From the NCBI GenBank assembly GCA_964384025.1, contig CAYLJJ010000002.1, positions 62,001-126,000 of the forward strand: 64,000 nt of DNA. Reading direction: 5' to 3'. Under the pieces are notes generated by a model. That model saw only the letters and a program-made list of their open reading frames with translations. It made no database searches and had not been told where the DNA came from. Shown in pieces: positions 1 to 8,447 of the stretch (positions are counted from its first letter, which is position 1; every line of letters starts with the position of its first letter). The DNA is from CAYLJJ01 sp964384025. GTDB lineage: Bacteria > Myxococcota_A > Bradymonadia > UBA7976 > UBA1532. The position numbers were made by a program, and so were the translations under genes.

Positions 1-944
1 GTCGGACTTGATCCCGTCTCAAAGAGTTCCATTCGTTGGGGCGGCGGAGCACCAGGGATGGCGTCTGCGACATGAACCTTCCAGAGAAAGCCCTCGCGTG
101 TAAAGACCACCATATAGCGAGAGTCGGGAGAGAGCCCCATCGGGAGGCGCCCAGAGAACTCAGAGCCGGTGCCTTCCTCTTCACCAAAGTTGGCGAAGGA
201 GACGCTCTGCCCGTTGTTGGCGTTAAAGAAAGAGAGACTCATATTGGAGAGCGTGGTCTTGATGAGGATGATCAAGCCCCCCTCTTCAGTGATTCGGAAG
301 CTGCCCCCTGCGTTGATACTGCCCACCACCTGTCGGCACTGGAGCAGATCCTCAGGCTCAACACAGGCCTCAGCATCAAAGCCTTCAATCGGCTCGATCA
401 AGACGCTGATCTCCTCTCCTTCGCCTGTCTGGCTATAGACCAGCTGCTCTCCGCTGAAATGAAACTCCATCACCCCAGAAGCGACCCGCCGTTTGTCGCC
501 GATCTTCACACGCTTGTGGAGCAGATCGATGGGGGCCACCCAGAGATCATAGCTCCCCCCCTCTAGAGGCTGCTGCCAACCCAACCAATGCATATCTCTG
601 TTGAGTTTGCAGCTGCGAGAGGCGCAGTCGATCTCTGCAACTCCAGCGGTGAGGCTGAACTCTTCATTGTCCTCAAAATCGTAGATGAAGAGGTCGATGC
701 TGCGTGAGCCCCCACGAGGGGTAGTGGTCTTTAGATAGGAGAGCCGTAGGTGCTGCTCTCCACCGCCACCTCCCCCTGCGCTGCCTCCGCCTCCTCCCGT
801 GCCGCCATCCTCTCCACCAGGACCGAAGATCTGAACATCTTTCCCTACATCTGGCGTGGGGTTGGCCTCATCATCATCATCATCGTTACAAGCGCTCAGC
901 AAGCTGATCGCAATTCCAAGGATAAACCATCGATTTCTCATCAT
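1..944 (-). CDS. Putative lipoprotein, 3' end cut by window edge
   Basis: An open frame runs from an ATG pair (944 and 941) to the window edge without a stop, about 314 residues. The N-terminus has a short hydrophobic segment ending in LLSAC, a lipobox, so the mature protein should be lipid-anchored at Cys 20 or so. It is followed by an Asp run and a Gly/Ser-rich linker (roughly residues 30-65), then a domain with few cysteines that I do not recognise. The text of the domain alternates hydrophobic and polar residues in short strands, which suggests a beta-rich extracellular domain. It is divergent from the small Cys-rich lipoprotein gene on the other strand. Function unknown; the forward frame at 36-566 is its shadow. 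Confidence 0.75.
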   Translation of the reverse strand, partial: MMRNRWFILGIAISLLSACNDDDDDEANPTPDVGKDVQIFGPGGEDGGTGGGGGSAGGGGGGEQHLRLSYLKTTTPRGGSRSIDLFIYDFEDNEEFSLTAGVAEIDCASRSCKLNRDMHWLGWQQPLEGGSYDLWVAPIDLLHKRVKIGDKRRVASGVMEFHFSGEQLVYSQTGEGEEISVLIEPIEGFDAEACVEPEDLLQCRQVVGSINAGGSFRITEEGGLIILIKTTLSNMSLSFFNANNGQSVSFANFGEEEGTGSEFSGRLPMGLSPDSRYMVVFTREGFLWKVHVADAIPGAPPPQRMELFETGSSP

Positions 945-1038
945 ATTCTCAGGGTTATGATCAGGTCGAGGGATTCTAGGGGTCAGGGGCCTTGCGGATC
1001 AAGGAGAGGAAGGCGTAGCAGGGGATAGATTTGAGCTT

Positions 1039-1281
1039 GTGAGTTCCATGTTCGTGATTCTATCGTTGCTGCTCCTTCTCGCTTTAGGCTGCGCTGAGTG
1101 TGAGGGGGATTATGAGTGTGAGGGGACTCTCATCTGCCAAGCGGGGCGGTGTCAGCCTCTCAAATGTCGACGCCATGAGGACTGCGCCCCTGGTCGAATC
1201 TGCAAAGAGAACAGCTGCGAGGAGTTGAGCCCACAGGGAGCCCCTACCCCAGATGCCCTGATCTTAGGCCCAAGAGATTAA
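1039..1281 (+). CDS. Small cysteine-rich lipoprotein
   Basis: An 80-residue protein with a hydrophobic N-terminal segment and a lipobox-like LALGC followed by two short repeats of the type C-x-x-D-x-x-C ... G-x-x-C-x-x-x-x-C. This Dickkopf-like spacing is common in predicted surface lipoproteins of Myxococcota and Bradymonadota. The apparent start is GTG at 1039, with an in-frame ATG at 1048 equally possible; no strong Shine-Dalgarno is visible. The stop overlaps the stop region of the convergent diguanylate cyclase gene by 4 bp. Function unknown. The same cysteine pattern recurs on a larger scale in the partial protein at the end of the window. Confidence 0.6.
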   Translation: MSSMFVILSLLLLLALGCAECEGDYECEGTLICQAGRCQPLKCRRHEDCAPGRICKENSCEELSPQGAPTPDALILGPRD

Positions 1282-2285
1282 CTCGCTAGGCTGATGCGCC
1301 CACGCCCCCCCCGCTTGGACTCATAGAGAGCATCATCCGCGCGCTGGAAGAGGTCATCCACAGAGTGCTTGTTTCGAGGCTCATAAGCGGCGATGCCCAC
1401 GCTGAAGGAGATCCCCTCTACTGGTCCCACTTTAAGCTGAGCAGCTTGCTCTATGAGGCGCTCACCCACCTGCGCGGCGATCTCCATAGAGGTATCTGGG
1501 AGGAGGATCGCAAACTCATCTCCACCGATACGGGCGAAGCTATCTGAGGCTCGCAGCTGCTCCCTAAAAGAGTCACACACTGCGCAGAGGAGCGCGTCTC
1601 CGACAGGGTGCCCGTGAGTGTCGTTGACGCTCTTAAAATAGTCTAGATCGATGAGCAGCAGAGAGAGGGGGGTTCCATTTCGAGAGGCACGGCTGCTCTC
1701 TCGCTCCAACGCCGAAGAGAGCCCCCTGCGGTTAGCTGCCTTGGTGAGGGGATCATGATCAGCGTGATCGCGGAGGATCTGAACCGCGCCAGCTCTGTGG
1801 ATCGCGCGAGCCAACACCGGGCTGCTCAACTCCAAGAGTCGCTTCGTCCGAGCTGAGTAGATCCAGTCCGTAAAGCTGAAGAGGATCAAGAGACCTTGAA
1901 GTTCATCTCCTACCTGAAGTACGCCAGACCAGAGAGGGTAGAGAGAGCCATCTCTCAGGGCGTGTATGGGACAGACCTCTAGGCTGCGTCTCAACTGGAG
2001 AGTTTCAGGGGGCAGCTGAGCCCCTATCTTCTCCTTGAGCAGTTGAGCGCTGTGAGCTTTCAGGCTCAGCTCTCCTTGAGGTAGGAGGGGTTGGCGAGCA
2101 CAGAGGTGGATGACGGGGGAGATATCTAGTTTTTCAGGGGGGAGGATAAGGGCGACATAATCAGCTTGAGCCCACTGGAAGAGTTGAGCGCTACAGCGAG
2201 AAAGCAGGAGATCAAAATCGAGGACCTCTTCACAGGCCTCGCTGAATGCCAACCTCAAGTGCATCTCTTCAGCTAGATTTTTCAA
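1278..2285 (-). CDS. Diguanylate cyclase (GGDEF) with N-terminal sensor domain
   Basis: 335 residues. The C-terminal half (about 175-335) is a GGDEF domain that makes cyclic di-GMP from two GTP: it has the entry motif DPLTKAANRRG, the strand LLLIDLDYFKSVND and the intact active site RIGGDEF near residue 251. An RxxD motif (RASD) lies five residues before GGDEF, so the product-inhibition I-site is present. The first ~165 residues look like a GAF-type sensor with no signal peptide or membrane helix, so a cytoplasmic location is expected. It overlaps the preceding 65-residue frame by 4 bp (ATGA). Position next to two flagellin genes suggests a motility or surface-attachment role; that is inference. 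Confidence 0.9.
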   Translation of the reverse strand: MKNLAEEMHLRLAFSEACEEVLDFDLLLSRCSAQLFQWAQADYVALILPPEKLDISPVIHLCARQPLLPQGELSLKAHSAQLLKEKIGAQLPPETLQLRRSLEVCPIHALRDGSLYPLWSGVLQVGDELQGLLILFSFTDWIYSARTKRLLELSSPVLARAIHRAGAVQILRDHADHDPLTKAANRRGLSSALERESSRASRNGTPLSLLLIDLDYFKSVNDTHGHPVGDALLCAVCDSFREQLRASDSFARIGGDEFAILLPDTSMEIAAQVGERLIEQAAQLKVGPVEGISFSVGIAAYEPRNKHSVDDLFQRADDALYESKRGGRGRISLAS

Positions 2286-2479
2286 GGGCTCTCCTCTTCA
2301 AGCTCATCGCAAGCCAGATCAAGAAGTGAGCCAGGAGCTAAACCCCCAGCTGATATGAGAGAGCGGGTTTGAGATGCCAATCTGATGACGTGGGTGTTGA
2401 ACCACCGCCGCAGGGGATCCTTCGAATTATCCGGCCAGCTTGAACGGCGAGATTTTTGTGCATGGTTCTTTGCGTTCAT
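2282..2479 (-). CDS. Small protein coupled to the diguanylate cyclase
   Basis: A 65-residue frame whose stop overlaps the start of the GGDEF gene (ATGA, 2282-2285), a typical translational-coupling arrangement. The N-terminus is basic and polar and the C-terminus is acidic (DELEEESP). I recognise no domain. The coupling and the position directly upstream of the cyclase are the only support; it could also be a leader peptide or simply the upstream part of an operon transcript. Confidence 0.4.
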   Translation of the reverse strand: MNAKNHAQKSRRSSWPDNSKDPLRRWFNTHVIRLASQTRSLISAGGLAPGSLLDLACDELEEESP

Positions 2480-2613
2480 GCTGGGTTGATTCAGAATTCA
2501 AGAAGCTCGCCTTCGAGACGATTGTTCTTTTGAAAAGAGAGAATGTGGGGAGAAAAAAGGATTTTCTCCGATTTGAACAGGATGTTCACCCCGACCACAT
2601 CTCATAGATCTTT

Positions 2614-2630
2614 TTGGCAAGGATGCCGCT
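2614..2630 (+). promoter_or_regulatory. Sigma-54-like promoter of the flagellin genes
   Basis: TTGGCAAGGATGCCGCT carries the GG-N10-GC signature of the -24/-12 elements recognised by RpoN. It would place the transcription start near 2640, about 45 bases upstream of the first flagellin ATG. Sigma-54 control of late flagellar genes is known in many bacteria. A match by eye only; no enhancer sequence was identified. Confidence 0.5.
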
Positions 2631-2684
2631 TCTATCTGAACATTTGATTGTTAGATAGATGTTTCTCATGGAGAGAAAACGATT

Positions 2685-4094
2685 ATGGGTCTGTTCATTA
2701 ACACGAATGTCGCCTCTATTAATGCTCAGCGTAGACTCAGCCAGTCCAATGTAAATCTGAGCCGATCTTTTGAACGTCTCTCCAGTGGTCTCCGAGTCAA
2801 CAGCGCTAAAGACGATGCTGCTGGCTTAGCTATTTCAAACCGCTTCACCGCTCAAATCCGAGGTCTTAATCAAGCTGTTCGCAATAGCAATGATGGGATC
2901 AGCCTAGCTCAGACCGTGGAAGGTGCTCTACAAGAAAGCACCCATGTCCTCCAGAGGATCCGAGAGCTGTCGGTTCAGTCCGCCAACGACACCAACACAG
3001 ACTCCGATCGAGAATCTCTGAACGCTGAGGTAGATCAGCTGATCGATGAGCTCAACCGCATCGGTAACACCACAACTTTCAACGGTCAAAACGTCATCAA
3101 TGGCAGCTTTGTGGAAACTTACTTTCATGTAGGGGCCAATGCTCGCGAAACGGTCTCTCTGCGCCTCCAAGATGCTCGCGCCTCAGCTCTGGGACGCGCC
3201 GCCATCGAGGAGACTGCGGTGGTCAGCACCAACGCCCTAGCCAATGGCGATGTGGTGATCAACAACATCTCCATCCGCGCTACTCAAGCTGTTGACGATC
3301 AGCTCTCCACCTCCTTCGCTACCGGTTCAGCCATCGCCAAGGCGGCAGCGATCAATGACTCCAGCGAGTTTACCGGGATCCAAGCCCGAGCCCTGGCCAC
3401 GGAGGTAGATGGAGGGGCGATCGCAGGTGGAACCCTGGATGGGACCAACTATGTCCAGATCAACGGAGAGGTGATCACGGGAGTGATCGCCACCGCTGAT
3501 GATGCTGATGATCTCCTCGTCCAACAGATCAACGCAGTGGTTGAGCAGACGGGAGTGATCGCGACCCTGGACGCTGATGGAGAGCTGCTGCTCAACGCTC
3601 GAGACGGTCGTAACATCGAGATTGTCATCGGAGGGACCGGCAACACAATCACGGGTCTCAGCGCAGGGCTCAGCACGGGACAGTTGGAGTTATCGGGGAC
3701 TGTCCAATTTGATCTACAGGGCAACCAACCCGACTTTGTGGGCTTGGCTGGGGGTCGCCTCGTTGGGGTCAACTCAAGCAACGCCGTAGATACCGTAGAT
3801 ATCACTACTCGGGCAGGCTCTAACCGCGGCATTGAGGTCGTCGATCGTGCGCTGGAAGAGATCTCCAGTCAGCGAGCCCGCTTGGGAGCAGTGCAAAATC
3901 GCCTGGAGAGCACGATCAGCAACCTGAGCAATGTCTCTGAGAATCTCTCCGCTGCGCGGAGCCGGATCTTAGATGCAGACTTTGCCAAAGAGTCCGCTGC
4001 GCTCTCCCGACACCAGATCTTACAGCAAGCGGGGACCTCGATCCTCGCTCAAGCCAACCAACAATCGCAGCAGGCCCTAAGCCTGCTTCAGTAA
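2685..4094 (+). CDS. fliC: Flagellin (first copy)
   Basis: 469 residues. The N-terminal D0/D1 region starts INTNVASINAQRRL and contains LSSGLRVNSAKDDAAGLAI; the C-terminal D1/D0 region contains SRILDADFAKESA and ends with QAGTSILAQANQQ and LSLLQ, all diagnostic for flagellin. The middle (about 170-380) is the surface-exposed variable part. It shares an internal stretch (ATQAVDD, SAIAKAAAINDS, DADGELLLNARDGRNIE) with the next gene, which corresponds to the flagellin hook-IN motif region. A GGAGAG Shine-Dalgarno lies 9 bases before the ATG. It polymerises into the flagellar filament after export by the flagellar type III system. The export and cap genes are not in this window. Confidence 0.97.
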   Translation: MGLFINTNVASINAQRRLSQSNVNLSRSFERLSSGLRVNSAKDDAAGLAISNRFTAQIRGLNQAVRNSNDGISLAQTVEGALQESTHVLQRIRELSVQSANDTNTDSDRESLNAEVDQLIDELNRIGNTTTFNGQNVINGSFVETYFHVGANARETVSLRLQDARASALGRAAIEETAVVSTNALANGDVVINNISIRATQAVDDQLSTSFATGSAIAKAAAINDSSEFTGIQARALATEVDGGAIAGGTLDGTNYVQINGEVITGVIATADDADDLLVQQINAVVEQTGVIATLDADGELLLNARDGRNIEIVIGGTGNTITGLSAGLSTGQLELSGTVQFDLQGNQPDFVGLAGGRLVGVNSSNAVDTVDITTRAGSNRGIEVVDRALEEISSQRARLGAVQNRLESTISNLSNVSENLSAARSRILDADFAKESAALSRHQILQQAGTSILAQANQQSQQALSLLQ

Positions 4095-4147
4095 AAAGGA
4101 GAGCTTCGGCTGGAGGGGAAAGATTCAGCTCTAAAGAGCTGAGCACG

Positions 4148-4165
4148 GAGGACAGGGTCGTCCTC
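4148..4165 (+). terminator. Hairpin between the flagellin genes
   Basis: GAGGAC and GTCCTC form a perfect 6-bp stem around a 6-base loop. There is no U-tract, so this is more likely an attenuating or mRNA-stabilising hairpin than a classical terminator. Confidence 0.3.
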
Positions 4166-4206
4166 TAAGAAAGAGTCTATCGGGCTCGAACTTCATGGAG
4201 TGAAAA

Positions 4207-5649
4207 ATGGGTCTCTTTATCAACACCAATGTCGCGTCGCTCAACGCTCGACGCCAACTCAACGGCGCTAACAACGCTATGGGGCGCTCATTTGAGCGCC
4301 TCTCTTCAGGACTGCGCATCAACAGCGCCAAAGATGACGCCGCCGGCTTAGCGATCAGCAATCGTATGACTGCTCAGATCAAAGGCTTAAATCAGGCGGT
4401 CCGCAACACCAACGACGGCATCTCTCTGGCTCAGACCGCTGAGGGCGCCATGCAGGAGACCACTAATATCCTGCAGCGTATGCGTGAACTCTCGGTTCAG
4501 TCAGCCAACGACACCAACACCTCCTCAGATCGGGAGTCTCTCCAAGCTGAAGTCGATCAGCTCGTATCGGAGATCGACCGCATCGCCAACACCACCACCT
4601 TCAACAACCTCAACATCTTAGATGGGAGCTTCACTGGATCCCGCTTTCATGTCGGGGCCAATGCCAGAGAGACCATCGATCTGCGCATCACCAACACCCG
4701 CTCCAACAGCCTGGGGCGTCAAGCCCGTTCAGATGGAATCGCTGTCACAGGGGCTGCTTTTGCGGTCAATGATGTGGCGATCAACAGCACCTCTATCCGC
4801 GCCACCCAGGCGGTAGATGACAGCGTCTCTACCTCTCTGGCTTCCTCTTCTGCGATCGCCAAAGCGGCGGCGATCAATGACTCTACTGCCTTTACTGGAG
4901 TGCGCGCGATCGCCAACTCCACAACAGTAGAGGGAGGCGCAATCACAGCGGTCACGATGGACTCGACCAACAACATCTCCATCAATGGCCATATCATCAC
5001 AGGCTTTCAACTCACAGATGATGATGCTGATGATGTCTTAGTGAGCCAGATCAACGCTGAAGCGGACAATACAGGGGTGATCGCCGCGCTGGACGCTGAT
5101 GGAGAACTGGTACTGACCGCCCAAGATGGGCGCAACATTGAAGTCGAGGTCAATGGAAACGGCACAAGAACGGGGCTCGCGTCAACGGTGAGTTTGGGCT
5201 CCCTCACTTTGCAATCAGATGAGCAGTACACCCTGACTCTTGCAGCCAACGCTGATGAGAAGTTGGGGCACGGTATGGGGATTGTGGGAGACTCAATCCA
5301 AGGGGTTAACAGCAACTTTGCAGTCTCTGCTATTGCTACCGGGGGAGGAGCGGATCTGACCACCAGAGCGAGCGCTAACGTTGCCATAGAGGTGATCGAT
5401 GTGGCTCTGGAGCATGTCTCCTCCATCCGAGCGGATCTGGGAGCGATCCAAAACCGTCTGGAGTCTACGATCAACAACCTGAGCACCACCAGTGAAAATA
5501 TGTCGGCCTCTCGGAGCCGTATCCTGGACGCAGACTTCGCCAAAGAGACTGCCCAGCTCTCCCGCAACCAGATCCTACAACAGGCAGGGACCTCTATCCT
5601 GGCCCAAGCCAACCAGCAGAACCAGATAGCTCTAAACCTCCTGGGTTAA
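4207..5649 (+). CDS. fliC: Flagellin (second copy)
   Basis: 480 residues, a paralogue of the preceding gene. The terminal domains are nearly the same (LSSGLRINSAKDDAAGLAI near the N-terminus; SRILDADFAKETAQ and QAGTSILAQANQQ near the C-terminus), whereas the central domain has diverged and carries an extra segment before the C-terminal helix. It is preceded by GGAG 8 bases before the ATG and lies 112 bp after the first copy. No second sigma-54-like box was seen in that gap, so the pair may be co-transcribed, with the intervening hairpin adjusting the ratio. Two tandem flagellins usually mean a mixed or phase-specific filament. Confidence 0.97.
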   Translation: MGLFINTNVASLNARRQLNGANNAMGRSFERLSSGLRINSAKDDAAGLAISNRMTAQIKGLNQAVRNTNDGISLAQTAEGAMQETTNILQRMRELSVQSANDTNTSSDRESLQAEVDQLVSEIDRIANTTTFNNLNILDGSFTGSRFHVGANARETIDLRITNTRSNSLGRQARSDGIAVTGAAFAVNDVAINSTSIRATQAVDDSVSTSLASSSAIAKAAAINDSTAFTGVRAIANSTTVEGGAITAVTMDSTNNISINGHIITGFQLTDDDADDVLVSQINAEADNTGVIAALDADGELVLTAQDGRNIEVEVNGNGTRTGLASTVSLGSLTLQSDEQYTLTLAANADEKLGHGMGIVGDSIQGVNSNFAVSAIATGGGADLTTRASANVAIEVIDVALEHVSSIRADLGAIQNRLESTINNLSTTSENMSASRSRILDADFAKETAQLSRNQILQQAGTSILAQANQQNQIALNLLG

Positions 5650-5684
5650 TAATACTTTTGCCGTTTCACCGCCATCTTCTCCCC

Positions 5685-5719
5685 AGCAAGTGACGCAGCC
5701 TGCGGCTGTTTCACTTGCT
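5685..5719. terminator. Strong hairpin between convergent flagellin and etfA genes
   Basis: AGCAAGTGA (5685-5693) pairs with TCACTTGCT (5711-5719), and CAGCC pairs with GGCTG inside it. It lies between convergent genes. Neither side has a clear T-run, so it is at best a bidirectional, factor-assisted terminator. Confidence 0.5.
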
Positions 5720-5859
5720 CCGAGGACTTTGCCCTCTCTACCGGCTCCTCGTTCAGATCTTTTTTCGAGGATTCAGCACCTTCCAGTGCTTTCAGCTCAA
5801 GGCTGTTCCAACATCTCCTCAGTGAAGCATAGCCCAAAAAGAGCCACACCCACTTATTT

Positions 5860-6819
5860 CTATCTGCTCTTGAGCTTCTCGGTCAGCTCAGGAACCACCT
5901 CGAAAAGATCAGCCACCATGCCATAATCAGCCACCTGGAAGATGGGAGCTTCTGGATCCTTGTTGATCGCCACGATGGTCTTGGAACTCTTCATCCCTGC
6001 GAGGTGCTGAAGCGCGCCGCTGATCCCCACCGCGACATAAAGCTTGGGAGCCACGACCTTACCAGTCTGTCCAATCTGCCAGTCGTTGGGCACCCAGCCC
6101 CCATCTACCACAGCGCGGGTCGCGCCGATGGCGGCGTTGAGGGAATCGGCGAGAGGGTTGATCACCTTCTCAAAGCGAGCCTTATCCTTAAGGCCCCGGC
6201 CTCCTGCGATCACCACATCGGCGTCAGCGAGGGGGGGGCGATCAGACTTCACGGAGTCCAGCTTGAGCCACTTCATTCGCAGACCGCTGATGCTTGGGCT
6301 GAAGCTCTCGATGCTGCTGCTGTCGCCTGTGGCCTCAGCGGCGTCAAAGTCTGTGGGGCGGATGGTCAACACATGGATGTCGGTGTTGATCTTGACCTTG
6401 CCCAAAATATTGCCCGCCCACATCGGTCGCAGATAGAGAGGACCGTCTAGGATACCCACGATATCGCTGGCTTGCCCCGCTTCGAGGCGCGCGGCGACGC
6501 GGGGTAGGCAATCTTTGCCGATCACCGTGGCAGCAGCGATAACGAACTCTGCTCCTGCAGCCTTGACCACTCCATCAAAGGCCTGGGCATAAGCTTGGGC
6601 GGTATAGTTCTTCAGTTCAGGGTGCTCAACAGCATAGATCGTCTGAGCGCCGTAGCCCTGAAGACTCTCAGCCAATCCTCCAACCTGATCTCCTGCGATG
6701 GCGATATCAAAGGCGCCACCCACCCTCCCCATCAGAGCTTTGGCCGCGCCGATGGCGTTATAGCTGGCGTTAGAAAGCTTGCCAAACTGCTGCTCAGCGA
6801 GAACGATAATCTTGCTCAT
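5860..6819 (-). CDS. etfA: Electron transfer flavoprotein, alpha subunit
   Basis: 319 residues, the usual length for EtfA/FixB. The C-terminal FAD-binding half contains LYVAVGISGALQHLAGM followed by INKDPEAPIFQVADYG, the family signature. With EtfB it forms the heterodimer that takes electrons from acyl-CoA dehydrogenases and passes them to ETF-quinone oxidoreductase. GAGGAG lies 7 bases before the ATG. It follows etfB by about 27 bp in the same direction, and the two sit behind a FadR-like regulator, which ties them to fatty-acid beta-oxidation. Confidence 0.96.
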   Translation of the reverse strand: MSKIIVLAEQQFGKLSNASYNAIGAAKALMGRVGGAFDIAIAGDQVGGLAESLQGYGAQTIYAVEHPELKNYTAQAYAQAFDGVVKAAGAEFVIAAATVIGKDCLPRVAARLEAGQASDIVGILDGPLYLRPMWAGNILGKVKINTDIHVLTIRPTDFDAAEATGDSSSIESFSPSISGLRMKWLKLDSVKSDRPPLADADVVIAGGRGLKDKARFEKVINPLADSLNAAIGATRAVVDGGWVPNDWQIGQTGKVVAPKLYVAVGISGALQHLAGMKSSKTIVAINKDPEAPIFQVADYGMVADLFEVVPELTEKLKSR

Positions 6820-6846
6820 TTTTGATCTCCTCTGATCAGCGCGCCC

Positions 6847-7608
6847 TTAGACGACTTTGGCCTCATTGCTCAGCTTGTCCATCAACTCATCTACAGTCTC
6901 GACGATGATCCCTGCTTCACGGCTGGGGGGCATCATAAAGCCCACAGTCTCCACCTTAAGATCCATCTCTACCTCGAGATCATCTGGCTCAAAGGTGGCC
7001 AGCTTGCCTCGCTTGGCGCGGCGAATCCCCGGGAGGCTGGCGTAGCGGGGCTCATTGAGCCGCAAGTCCACGGTGATCACAGCCGGGAGGCTGACCTCAA
7101 CAGTCTCCACTCCTCCATCTACCTCACGCTCTACCGTGACGTTCTCCTCATCCTCATCCAACTCGATCTTGCAAGCGAAGGTCGCCTGAGGCCAGCCCAG
7201 ATACTCAGCGAGAAGCTGCCCGACCTGGTTGCTGTCCCCATCCACCGCCTGCTTGCCCAGCAGGATCAGATCGGGATCCTCCTCCTCGGAGATTTTAAGG
7301 AGGAGCTGAGCGACGAGATCGGAGTCCAACTCCTCCTCCTCACACTCCACCAGGATCCCCCGCTTAGCGCCCATCGCCATCGCGGTACGGATCTCCTTGG
7401 TAGCTTCGTCGCTGCCGATGGCGACGGCGACGATCTCTACATCATCATCCGCCTCCTCCTTGATCTGTAAGGCCGCCTCTACAGCGATCTCACAGAAGGG
7501 GTTCATCTTGTACTCCATCTCATCCCAGTCCACTCCGCTCAGATCCTTCTTTAGGATGACCTTTGTGTCGGGATCAGTGACTCGCTTCGATGTGACCAGA
7601 ATCTTCAC
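6847..7608 (-). CDS. etfB: Electron transfer flavoprotein, beta subunit
   Basis: 253 residues starting MKILVTSKRVTDPD. The signature LPAVITVDLRLNEPRYASLP of ETF-beta is present at about 175-195, and an AMP-binding region precedes it (LLGKQAVDGDSNQVGQ). The start is GTG at 7608 with GAGGAGG just upstream; the first 35 bp overlap the end of the TetR gene, so the three genes are very likely one transcript. An acidic stretch (EEEELDSD) is slightly unusual but does not interrupt known motifs. Confidence 0.96.
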   Translation of the reverse strand: MKILVTSKRVTDPDTKVILKKDLSGVDWDEMEYKMNPFCEIAVEAALQIKEEADDDVEIVAVAIGSDEATKEIRTAMAMGAKRGILVECEEEELDSDLVAQLLLKISEEEDPDLILLGKQAVDGDSNQVGQLLAEYLGWPQATFACKIELDEDEENVTVEREVDGGVETVEVSLPAVITVDLRLNEPRYASLPGIRRAKRGKLATFEPDDLEVEMDLKVETVGFMMPPSREAGIIVETVDELMDKLSNEAKVV

Positions 7609-8284
7609 ACCTCTCCTCCTCTCTGTTTGTCGGGATTAGGATCCCGCTCTTGAAGATGCTCCAAAGCTCCCCAGCGGCGTGGGAAAGCTCATAGGGGGGG
7701 TTCCCCTGACTGCTGATCCAATGCAGGCTGATCTCATCCAGAGCTCCAAAGAGGGCTCGCCCAAGGAGGCGGCGGTTGAGATCGAGCCGAAAGAGTCCAC
7801 GCGCCTGCCCTTGAGCGAGGATTTCATCCAGAAGCGCTAGATATTCGCTGAAAGCTCTCGCTTGATAATTACGCATAAAGCGCGCTGACTGTCGCAGTTC
7901 CACGGTGAGGACCGCAGCCAGTTGAGGCTGGTCGACCACCAAACGAAGCTGTAACTCCATAAAGCGCCTGAGCGCCTCCCGAGGATCATTCAGCGTCCCA
8001 AGCTCTTGGCGAAAGACCTTGATGATCTTCTCCATCCGATCCTCAAAGAGAGAGATCAGGAGATCATCCTTGCCCTTGAAGTAGCGGTAGATAGTGCCAT
8101 CAGCGACTCCAGCACACCGGGCGATATCATTGACACGGGCGCTGAAGAAGCCCCGCTGCGCAAAAACCTCCACTGCAGCTGAGAGGATGCGGCCTCGTTT
8201 GTCCTCAGTTTGGGAGAGAGTGGAGAAGATCTTTAGGCTCCTGAATGAACGCTCATTCACCAAGAAATAAAGTGTTCTAGTCAC
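7574..8284 (-). CDS. fadR: TetR-family regulator, FadR-like
   Basis: The open frame codes for up to 236 residues. The helix-turn-helix domain begins near residue 26 (RGRILSAAVEVFAQRGF, then VADGTIYRYFKGKDDLL), after which a ~150-residue ligand domain follows. Gene order tetR-etfB-etfA and the FadR-type palindrome at 8242-8259 match the acyl-CoA-responsive FadR repressors of Bacillus and relatives. The start is uncertain. The GTG at 8284 follows AGGAGG with no spacing and lies between a TTGACA box and the palindrome, so the real start is probably further in, perhaps the TTG/GTG pair at residues 8-9 or a non-standard codon after AGGAG at residue 19. The symbol is by analogy only. Confidence 0.8.
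   Translation of the reverse strand: MTRTLYFLVNERSFRSLKIFSTLSQTEDKRGRILSAAVEVFAQRGFFSARVNDIARCAGVADGTIYRYFKGKDDLLISLFEDRMEKIIKVFRQELGTLNDPREALRRFMELQLRLVVDQPQLAAVLTVELRQSARFMRNYQARAFSEYLALLDEILAQGQARGLFRLDLNRRLLGRALFGALDEISLHWISSQGNPPYELSHAAGELWSIFKSGILIPTNREEERCEDSGHIEASH
8242..8259 (-). promoter_or_regulatory. FadR-type operator palindrome
   Basis: TGAATGA-ACGC-TCATTCA is a perfect inverted repeat with a 4-base centre. It agrees with the known Bacillus FadR box (TGAATGA-N4-TCATTCA). On the minus strand a TTGACA box lies about 35 bases upstream, so bound repressor would block the start of the fadR-etfB-etfA transcript. This predicts autoregulation and induction by long-chain acyl-CoA. Confidence 0.75.
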
Positions 8285-8447
8285 CCTCCTCTGTCAAGAT
8301 CAAATGATCGTTTTATTTAAGGAGCCCGTCAGGTGAGATTTCGAAGCGGAGCCGTTCTTGTTGAGAGGTGAGATAGATATTTACAAGGGTCTGCGCTCTC
8401 TCTATTATTTTGAGTTTCCAGATAGGTTAGAACTCAAAAGAACAAAG

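Noticed and set aside
36..566. Forward frame of 176 codons at the window start
   Set aside because: It is the mirror of a lipoprotein gene on the minus strand that has a lipobox and open frame to the edge.
5646..5849. Small frame after the second flagellin
   Set aside because: It runs through the hairpin and has no coding features.
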